Assembly (NCBI GenBank): GCA_047609825.1
Contig: JBLFXJ010000283.1
Span: 1-10,794, forward strand
Length of the DNA stretch: 10,794 nucleotides
Source of the DNA: GCA-2862545 sp047609825
Lineage (GTDB): Bacteria > Myxococcota_A > UBA796 > GCA-2862545
Direction of reading: 5' to 3'
Position 1 is the first letter of the stretch, and each line of letters opens with the position of its first letter. The position numbers were made by a program, and so were the translations under genes. Positions 6,154 through 10,794 of the stretch are shown here, piece by piece. The notes below the pieces were generated by a model that ran no database searches, had not been told where the DNA came from, and saw nothing but the letters and a program-made list of their open reading frames with translations.

Positions 6154-6887
6154 CGTCCGCGACGCCGGTCGATCTCGACATAGACGCGGTCTCGCCATTC
6201 CAGCAGCGAGGCAAATCCCGCCGACAGGTCGTCCGAAGTCCAGCAGGAGCGCGCCCGCGCGCCGAGGGGGTGGGAGCGATGGGGCTGGACGAACGACAAG
6301 CCGACCGCCAGCGCCACGTCCGCGTAGGAGAACTCGGGCAGCATCGTGTCGCGGCTCCCGAGCGCCTCGGCGATCACCTGCAGCTGTTCGCGCATGCGCG
6401 CCGACTGAGCCGCAGGCCCGGCGCCGTTGTCGTACTTCCGGAGCAGCCGGTGCGCCTCGGCCCGCCCCACGGCCAGCCCGAGCGGCCCGAGTGGTTGCAT
6501 GAACGCCGGGAGGCTCTCCGACAGCGCGTCGGGGTCGCCCAGCACCTTGTGGGTGGTTCGGATGCGGCCGGCTGCGAGCAGTCGATCCGCCACCCGACAC
6601 CAGTACTCCACGGCACCGCTGCTCTCGGCCGTGATCAGCGGCCGCTCCGACCGGGCGCTCCCCCACTTCACGATGGCGAGCGAGTCGTCGATCGGTGGAC
6701 CGTCGTGGAGCAGCACTGGCAGGGTGAGCCGCCCGACGGGCCGCCGCAGTTCGAGGCGAACGCGGGGCTCCGACACGCCCGGCACGTAGGTGCGCAGCGC
6801 GAACGGCACCCCCATGGCCTCAAGCGCCAATTTGGCCCGGATCGACCAGGGAGAGAACGGAATTGAGACCAGCGTGGGCGTGGGCAC
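6150..6887 (-). CDS. Glutathione S-transferase family protein
   Basis: Cytosolic protein of 245 residues with the two-domain GST layout. The N-terminal thioredoxin-like part has 'SIPFSPWSIRAKLALEAMGVPF' features at 8-29, with Ser12 or Ser15 as candidate glutathione-activating residue. The cis-proline is in 'TLPVLL' (55-60, Pro57) and the gamma-glutamyl site in 'DDS' (67-69). The rest, from about 85, is an all-helical C-terminal domain with 'EFSYADVALAVGLSF', the usual conserved Asp-containing helix. The family conjugates or reduces electrophiles with glutathione; the substrate is not predictable. The start is GTG at 6887 with AGGA eight bases before it. It lies 12 bases after the kinase gene and overlaps the acetyltransferase by four bases, so the three genes probably form one operon. 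Confidence 0.88.
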   Translation of the reverse strand: MPTPTLVSIPFSPWSIRAKLALEAMGVPFALRTYVPGVSEPRVRLELRRPVGRLTLPVLLHDGPPIDDSLAIVKWGSARSERPLITAESSGAVEYWCRVADRLLAAGRIRTTHKVLGDPDALSESLPAFMQPLGPLGLAVGRAEAHRLLRKYDNGAGPAAQSARMREQLQVIAEALGSRDTMLPEFSYADVALAVGLSFVQPHRSHPLGARARSCWTSDDLSAGFASLLEWRDRVYVEIDRRRGR

Positions 6888-6899
6888 GGGAGCATCCTG

Positions 6900-7565
6900 T
6901 CACACAGCGCGGTGAGGATCCCAGGTGACCTCGCGCAGAAAGCTGCCGCGGAGGTACTCGCGCTGGATCACCTCGGCCATCTCTTCGGTGTCACGGTACT
7001 TGTCCCACGACACCCGGATCACCGGCACGGTGCGGGAGATCCCGGTGACGAACTTCTCGTACTCGGCATACAACGCCCGCAGGTATTCGATCTGGATTCC
7101 CGACTCGACGCCTCGGCTGCGCTGCTGGATGCGCTCCAATGACCGCTCGGGCGACACGTCGAGGTACACGATGACATTGGGCCGGCACATGAAGTTCGAC
7201 ATGTGGCGGAACAACGACAGGTAGGTGCGGTAGTCGCGCTGCTCCATCAGCCCTTGGTCGACCAGGGTCTTCGCGAACACCGCATCCTCGTAGATCGTGC
7301 GGTCCTGCACGCAGCCGCCCCCCCGCCAGATAATTTCCTGGTGCTGCTGAAACCTGCGGTTCAACAGGTAGATCTGTGTGGCGAACGAGTATTTTGCCGT
7401 GTCGCGGTAGAAGTCCGCGAGGTACTCGTTGTCGGCGACCGGCTCGTAGTACACGGGCAGGTCGAGGTGCTTGCCCAGCGCGGTGGCGAGGGTCGACTTG
7501 CCGGCGCCGATCAGCCCAGCAATACCGATGAACAGGTCCTGCAGGCCAGTGCTGTCGTGCGACAC
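6900..7565 (-). CDS. Deoxynucleoside kinase
   Basis: Kinase of 221 residues that phosphorylates deoxynucleosides to their 5'-monophosphates in nucleotide salvage. It belongs to the dNK family (dCK/dGK/dAK), a P-loop fold. The P-loop is 'GLIGAGKST' (17-25). 'EPVADN' (41-46) holds Glu41, the expected catalytic base, and 'YSFATQIYLLNRRF' (59-72) is the substrate-site helix. 'DRTIYED' (88-94) is the DRS/ERS-type motif, 'VIVYLDVSPE' (131-140) a core strand and 'RIQQRSR' (145-151) the arginine-rich LID. Length is normal. Whether it prefers adenine, guanine or pyrimidine deoxynucleosides cannot be judged by eye. The start is GTG (7563-7565) with AAGGGAG five bases upstream; nearby ATGs are out of frame. 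It is the first gene of the minus-strand trio and diverges from the TetR gene across 188 bases. Base composition looks slightly less GC-rich than its neighbours, as is common in conserved genes. Confidence 0.93.
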   Translation of the reverse strand: MSHDSTGLQDLFIGIAGLIGAGKSTLATALGKHLDLPVYYEPVADNEYLADFYRDTAKYSFATQIYLLNRRFQQHQEIIWRGGGCVQDRTIYEDAVFAKTLVDQGLMEQRDYRTYLSLFRHMSNFMCRPNVIVYLDVSPERSLERIQQRSRGVESGIQIEYLRALYAEYEKFVTGISRTVPVIRVSWDKYRDTEEMAEVIQREYLRGSFLREVTWDPHRAV

Positions 7566-7650
7566 ATCATCTCCCTTCGAGGGGTCACGAGCGTTGCCCC
7601 TTAACCGGCCCCCCGCCGCGGTGTAGGTTCTGGTGAAGTGCAGTCCGGTG

Positions 7651-7664
7651 GCCCGTATTCGGGC
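7651..7664. repeat. Short hairpin in the kinase/TetR divergent gap
   Basis: GCCCG-TATT-CGGGC gives a perfect five-base stem with a four-base loop. It is not followed by a T-run on either strand, so it is not a normal terminator. It may be a regulator-binding site or chance. Confidence 0.2.
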
Positions 7665-7695
7665 ACGCCACAGACTCTACGACCCGCGCCATCCG

Positions 7696-7723
7696 CTAGC
7701 ACTCGGCGGAGCGAGTGTGCTAG
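7696..7723. promoter_or_regulatory. Inverted repeat, candidate TetR operator
   Basis: The core CACTCG (7700-7705), six bases, CGAGTG (7712-7717) is a perfect palindrome. CTAG lies at both outer edges (7696-7699 and 7720-7723), with a two-base offset on the right, so the symmetry extends over 28 bases. It lies 30 bases upstream of the TetR start, in the gap shared with the kinase operon. Size and place fit an operator for the adjacent regulator. An mRNA hairpin in the leader is the alternative. Confidence 0.45.
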
Positions 7724-7753
7724 TTCAAGCTCCCTCCAGCCCCCGGAGGCCTT

Positions 7754-8458
7754 GTGGCCACGAGCAGTGTTGCGAATCGGATTGAAAGACGCGATCTTCG
7801 GCGCGCGAAGCGGCGCGACGCGTTGTTGGATGCCGCCATGTCCATCGTCGAAGAGGATGGCGTCGATGGCCTCACCGTGGCCCGGCTCGCCCAGCGCGCG
7901 AACGCGGCGGTGGGCGGCCTGTACCGCTACTTCGACGGCAAGCAGGCCGTGGTCGCGGGTCTGCAGCACCGTGCCGCCGCCCGGTTCGGCGCGTTCCAGC
8001 GGGATCGCCTCGCGGCCTGCGCGGCGCGGGCAGCCGGTGCCCCCGACACTGTGTCCTCCCTCGCCTGCGTCTGGGTCGCGTTCTCGGCCTGGTCGGAGTT
8101 CGCCGACGCCGAGCCCGTGTTGTACCGCCTGGTCGACAACGCCCTGTCCAGCCCCGTGCCGGTGCTCGACGACGCGCTCGCAATCGACGTGGAGGGCACG
8201 GTGACCACGGTGCTCGACCAGGCGAGCGCCCAGATCGACGCCTCGGTCGCTGCGGGCGCCCTCGTCGCAGGTGATTCCCCGCTGCGCAGCCTCATGTTGT
8301 GGGCCAGCGTCCACGGCATCGGGCACTTCCGCAAGCGCGACCGGTTCATGCCCGAGGCGCGGCACGCGAGCCGTATGCAGGCCGCCCTGTTCACCGCCTG
8401 CCTCGTAGGATGGGGCGCATCCCCCGAGGCCGTCTCGGCCTGCCGCACGTTCACCTGA
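7754..8458 (+). CDS. TetR family transcriptional regulator
   Basis: DNA-binding regulator of 234 residues. The N-terminal helix 'RRDALLDAAMSIVEEDGVDG' (20-39) and the helix-turn-helix 'LTVARLAQRANAAVGGLYRYFDGKQAVV' features (40-67) are textbook TetR, including the 'GLYRYF' recognition helix. The C-terminal helical ligand domain (about 75-234) resembles no group I can name. The start is GTG at 7754 with GGAGG at 7745-7749. The gene lies 67 bases before ccmA on the same strand and faces away from the kinase operon. It may repress itself through the inverted repeat at 7696-7723, and may control ccm, the kinase operon or both; this is inference from position. The ligand is unknown. Confidence 0.92.
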   Translation: MATSSVANRIERRDLRRAKRRDALLDAAMSIVEEDGVDGLTVARLAQRANAAVGGLYRYFDGKQAVVAGLQHRAAARFGAFQRDRLAACAARAAGAPDTVSSLACVWVAFSAWSEFADAEPVLYRLVDNALSSPVPVLDDALAIDVEGTVTTVLDQASAQIDASVAAGALVAGDSPLRSLMLWASVHGIGHFRKRDRFMPEARHASRMQAALFTACLVGWGASPEAVSACRTFT

Positions 8459-8513
8459 CCATTCCGCGCGCCCGTGCAACAGCGTACGGCGCCCCCCCGG
8501 GTCGCTGCGGCGT

Positions 8514-8519
8514 TACGCC
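8514..8519 (+). promoter_or_regulatory. Possible -10 element before ccmA, leaderless geometry
   Basis: TACGCC lies exactly six bases before the ATG of ccmA at 8526. There is no Shine-Dalgarno sequence before that ATG. The spacing is the same as at 1751 and 4330. If real, ccmA has its own promoter rather than depending only on read-through from the TetR gene. The match is imperfect because the last base is C. Confidence 0.3.
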
Positions 8520-8525
8520 AGCTCA

Positions 8526-9200
8526 ATGACCTCGCCCAACGCCGTACAGGTGACCGGACTCGCCCGTCGCTTCGGCCGTCGCTGGGCGCTCGCTCGGGTC
8601 GATCTCACCGTTGCCGAGGGCGGCGCCTGCATGCTGACGGGCGCCAACGGCTCCGGCAAGAGCACCCTGCTGCGCTGCCTGGCCACCGCCCTGCGCCCCC
8701 ATGAAGGAACCGCCACCCTCGGCGGCCGCGACCTGTGGACACATCGGGCCGCGCTCCGGCCGCACATCGGCTACCTCGCGCACCAGCTCCACGTGTGGGA
8801 TGACCTGTCACCTGCCGAGAACCTCGCCGCATGGGCGCGTCTCGGGGGCCTGAAGGCCGACCCAGCCGAGCTGCTCACCCGGGTAGGGCTCGAACCGCGC
8901 CGCGCCGACCCCGTGCGGGCCCTGTCTGCCGGCATGAAGCGTCGACTGGCCCTCGCCCGGCTGCTCCTGAAGCGGCCCCGCCTGCTGCTGATGGACGAGC
9001 CCTTCTCCGCGCTCGACCCCGACGGCAGGGCGCTGCTGATCGACGTGGTCTCCGAGCTGCGCAGCGCCGGCGCCACCCTGCTGCTCGCCACCCACCTGCC
9101 CGGCATCGGACGCCAGCTGTGCGACCGTGCCGTGAAGCTCGAGGCGGGCCGAAAGGTGTGGGAGGGGACCGCCGATACCCTCGTGGAGGCGATCGCGTGA
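8526..9200 (+). CDS. ccmA: Haem exporter ATP-binding protein CcmA
   Basis: ABC ATPase of 224 residues, the energy-providing subunit of the CcmABCD complex that releases holo-CcmE (haem bound) in System I cytochrome c maturation. It acts at the cytoplasmic face of the inner membrane. Walker A is GANGSGKST (39-47), the Q-loop Gln is at about 87, the signature is 'LSAGMKRRLALAR' (133-145), Walker B is 'LLLMDEP' (153-159), the D-loop is SALD (161-164) and the switch is His190. LSAG rather than LSGG is usual in CcmA; Met in place of the following Gln is less usual. Length is normal. It starts 67 bases after the TetR gene, and its TGA overlaps the GTG of ccmB. Confidence 0.93.
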   Translation: MTSPNAVQVTGLARRFGRRWALARVDLTVAEGGACMLTGANGSGKSTLLRCLATALRPHEGTATLGGRDLWTHRAALRPHIGYLAHQLHVWDDLSPAENLAAWARLGGLKADPAELLTRVGLEPRRADPVRALSAGMKRRLALARLLLKRPRLLLMDEPFSALDPDGRALLIDVVSELRSAGATLLLATHLPGIGRQLCDRAVKLEAGRKVWEGTADTLVEAIA

Positions 9201-9868
9201 TCGGACAGATCGCCGGAGTCCTCGCCAAGGAGCTGCTCATCGAGTGGCGCGACCGCTCGCGCGTCTCGGGGCTGTTCTTCTTCGGCTTGGCCGTGCTGCT
9301 GATGGTGGCGTTCGCGTCACCCAGCGAGGGCGCGCTGCGCGACCAGGCAGCGGGCACGCTGTGGGTGGGGCTGCTGCTGGCCTCCACCCGCGCCCTCGAC
9401 CAGGCCTACTCCATCGAGATGGAGCACGACGCCATGGAGGCCATGGTGCTGTGGCCGGTGGATCCGCGCGCCATCTTCTACGGCAAGGCGCTCGCGAACA
9501 CTGCACTGCTCACCCTCGTGGCCGTCGGCCTCGTGCCGCTCTTGTTCGCGATGTACGACGTGCACCTGCGCGGCAGCATCGCCATGCTCGGCGGCTTCCT
9601 CGTGCTCGGCTGCGCCGGCCTGGCCGCCCCGGGAACCCTGTACGGACTTGTCACGGCACAGGCGCGCGGCTCGAGCGTCCTGTTGCCACTGCTGCTGTTT
9701 CCGCTGGTTGTCCCCTGTATTTTGTCGGCCGCGAAGGGCACCGGCGTGGTGCTCGACGGCGACCCCATGGGCCAGGGCGACTCGTGGATGGGCTTGTTAG
9801 TGGCATTCAACGCAATCCACTGGAGTCTCTCCGGCGTGTTGTACGGCAGGATCGCGGAGGACACGTGA
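9197..9868 (+). CDS. ccmB: Haem exporter membrane protein CcmB
   Basis: Inner-membrane protein of 223 residues, the usual length, with six predicted transmembrane segments at about 24-40, 52-66, 100-120, 128-148, 160-178 and 197-217. The conserved CcmB cytoplasmic region is visible as 'STRALDQAYSIEMEHDAMEA' (63-82), followed by 'LWPVDPRAIFYGK' (85-97). It forms the transporter core with CcmA and works with CcmC. The start is GTG at 9197, overlapping the ccmA stop as GTGA; this N-terminus ('IGQIAGVLAKELLIEWR') is the expected CcmB start. Its stop overlaps the ccmC start in the same way. Confidence 0.93.
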   Translation: MIGQIAGVLAKELLIEWRDRSRVSGLFFFGLAVLLMVAFASPSEGALRDQAAGTLWVGLLLASTRALDQAYSIEMEHDAMEAMVLWPVDPRAIFYGKALANTALLTLVAVGLVPLLFAMYDVHLRGSIAMLGGFLVLGCAGLAAPGTLYGLVTAQARGSSVLLPLLLFPLVVPCILSAAKGTGVVLDGDPMGQGDSWMGLLVAFNAIHWSLSGVLYGRIAEDT

Positions 9869-10581
9869 GCAGCGAGGTCGCCCAGCGCGCCCCTACCGAA
9901 CAGCGAGGCGTCCATTGGGAGCATCTCGTCGGCCTCTTGGGGCTCGTGTTGCTGATCGTCGGGCAGTACATGGGACTGTTCGTCGCGCCGCCCGAGCGCA
10001 TGATGGGGGAGGTGGGCCGCATCCTGTACACCCACGTGCCCGCTGCCTGGCTCTCAATGGTGGCGTTCACCATCGCATTCGTCGCCGCCGCCGCGCACCT
10101 GTTCACCGGCCGGCGGGCGCTCGATTGGACCACCGAGGCGGCGGTCGAGGTCGGTGCCGGCCTGAACGTGTTGCTGCTGGTCCAGGGCAGCATCTTCGCC
10201 AAGCCCACATGGGGCGTGTGGTGGACCTGGGACCCGCGGCTCACCTCGTCAGCGATCATGCTGCTCACGTTCGTCGGCGTGCTGATGCTGCGCGGGGCCG
10301 TGAACGACGCCGACCGGCGCGCAACGTGGACCAGCGTGGCCACGGTGCTCGCATACGTGAACATCCCCGTCACCTACTTCAGCGTGAAGTGGTGGCGTTC
10401 GCTGCACCAGATCCAGTCGTCGCCCGACACCGTCGCCGACCCGATGGTGTTCATCCTGCGCCTCAACGCGTTCGCGTTCCTGTTCATCGTGATCTGGTTC
10501 ATCGTCCGCCGCTGGCGCCTCGCTCGAACCCTCGCGCTGGCGGAGGAGGCACCGCCGCTCCCCGCACCGGAGGCCACATGA
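9865..10581 (+). CDS. ccmC: Haem-handling protein CcmC
   Basis: Inner-membrane protein of 238 residues that presents haem to CcmE. The tryptophan-rich WWD motif is 'WGVWWTWDPRLT' (116-127). The two haem-ligand histidines of the family are His57 in 'HVPAAW' and His181 in 'WWRSLHQ'. Six membrane segments can be placed at about 22-40, 60-80, 97-111, 126-143, 155-174 and 197-215. The start is GTG at 9865, overlapping the ccmB stop; the frame is open further upstream, but that is the shadow of ccmB. The C-terminal tail (221-238) is Ala/Pro/Glu-rich and probably cytoplasmic. The stop overlaps the ccmD ATG as ATGA. Confidence 0.94.
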   Translation: MSSEVAQRAPTEQRGVHWEHLVGLLGLVLLIVGQYMGLFVAPPERMMGEVGRILYTHVPAAWLSMVAFTIAFVAAAAHLFTGRRALDWTTEAAVEVGAGLNVLLLVQGSIFAKPTWGVWWTWDPRLTSSAIMLLTFVGVLMLRGAVNDADRRATWTSVATVLAYVNIPVTYFSVKWWRSLHQIQSSPDTVADPMVFILRLNAFAFLFIVIWFIVRRWRLARTLALAEEAPPLPAPEAT

Positions 10582-10733
10582 TCGTATTTGCTACGTCTGG
10601 GGCTGGCGTCGTGCAGGGCGGGTGGGAATACGTCTACGCAGCCTACGGCGTCACCTGGCTGTTCTTCGCCGGCTACACACTCAGCCTCGTCGTTCGGCAA
10701 CGCGCCGCCGACGCGGCCTCGGAGGACCCATGA
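10578..10733 (+). CDS. ccmD: Small haem exporter subunit CcmD
   Basis: Protein of 51 residues with one membrane segment at about 20-39. The pattern 'WEYVYAAYGVTWLFFAGY' followed by a basic residue pair (Arg40, Arg42) and a polar tail matches CcmD, which is poorly conserved in sequence but constant in size and position. CcmD holds CcmABC together and aids release of holo-CcmE. Both ends overlap neighbours by four bases (ATGA). It is short and easily missed by gene finders; the assignment rests on size, the Tyr/Trp-rich helix and its place between ccmC and ccmE. Confidence 0.85.
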   Translation: MIVFATSGAGVVQGGWEYVYAAYGVTWLFFAGYTLSLVVRQRAADAASEDP

Positions 10734-10794
10734 CCGATGCCATGAAGCGTCGCCTGTTCGGTGTCGCGGCCCTCGCTGTTGCTGGCGCTGCGCT
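10730..10794 (+). CDS. ccmE: Cytochrome c maturation haem chaperone CcmE, N-terminal fragment
   Basis: Only the first 21 codons are in the window. They read MTDAMKRRLFGVAALAVAGAA, a basic n-region followed by a hydrophobic segment, which is the signal-anchor expected at the start of CcmE. The haem-binding His region lies beyond the window. The ATG overlaps the ccmD stop as ATGA, continuing the pattern of the operon; ATG 10742 is an alternative start. Identification is mostly by gene order and membrane anchor. Confidence 0.7.
   Translation, partial: MTDAMKRRLFGVAALAVAGAA

Noticed and set aside
6154..6666. N-terminal extension of the second GNAT frame to 6666
   Set aside because: The extension lies wholly inside the GST gene in another frame; the GTGA overlap at 6153 is the natural start.
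6090..6866. Plus-strand open frame opposite the GST gene
   Set aside because: The minus-strand GST has the family motifs and operon overlaps; this frame is His/Arg/Gly-rich shadow sequence.
7601..8479. Minus-strand open frame opposite the TetR gene
   Set aside because: The TetR helix-turn-helix on the plus strand is unmistakable; the opposite frame has no motif.
1..10794. CRISPR array, tRNA/rRNA, insertion sequence, prophage or toxin-antitoxin/defence genes
   Set aside because: No spaced direct repeats, RNA gene sequences, transposase or integrase motifs, or defence domains were seen on either strand.

Overview
The window comes from a very GC-rich bacterial chromosome (about 70% by eye), with a Gram-negative envelope. 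It carries lipoproteins with lipoboxes, an RCC1-type propeller, a protein joining an AgmX/PglI-like domain to Sel1 repeats, a sulfatase-fold lipoprotein and a System I cytochrome c maturation operon. This mix is most like Myxococcota (the former Deltaproteobacteria). The placement is inference; no marker gene is present.

Layout. (1) 107-1416, plus: a short secreted protein of unknown function, then a RimJ/RimL-type GNAT acetyltransferase. (2) 1404-1700, minus: a small Dabb-domain protein whose 3' end overlaps the acetyltransferase. (3) 1763-5682, plus: three exported proteins in a row, namely a seven-module RCC1-like lipoprotein with a CX9C pair in every module, an AgmX/PglI-like plus cysteine-paired Sel1 protein, and a lipid-anchored sulfatase-fold hydrolase with Thr where the formylglycine Cys normally sits. 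(4) 5671-7565, minus: a probable operon of deoxynucleoside kinase, glutathione S-transferase and a second GNAT acetyltransferase. (5) 7754-10794, plus: a TetR regulator followed by ccmA-ccmB-ccmC-ccmD-ccmE (the last cut by the window end). Every junction inside the ccm cluster is a 4-base stop/start overlap.

How the genes work together. CcmABCD move haem to the periplasm and load it on CcmE for attachment to c-type cytochromes; the TetR gene just upstream is a candidate local regulator. The kinase operon combines nucleotide salvage with a GST and an acetyltransferase. The exported cluster has no obvious shared pathway, but two of its proteins are built from paired-cysteine repeats suited to an oxidising compartment.

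Starts fall into two groups. Three intergenic ATG starts (1763, 4342, 8526) lack a ribosome binding site but have TACNNN exactly six bases upstream, as expected for leaderless mRNAs. The five intergenic GTG starts (1700, 2845, 6887, 7565, 7754) all have a Shine-Dalgarno-like sequence. I see no CRISPR array, RNA gene, mobile element, phage gene or defence system. The most unusual items are the repeat-rich exported proteins, the atypical sulfatase active site, the TetR-ccm linkage and the start-signal pattern.
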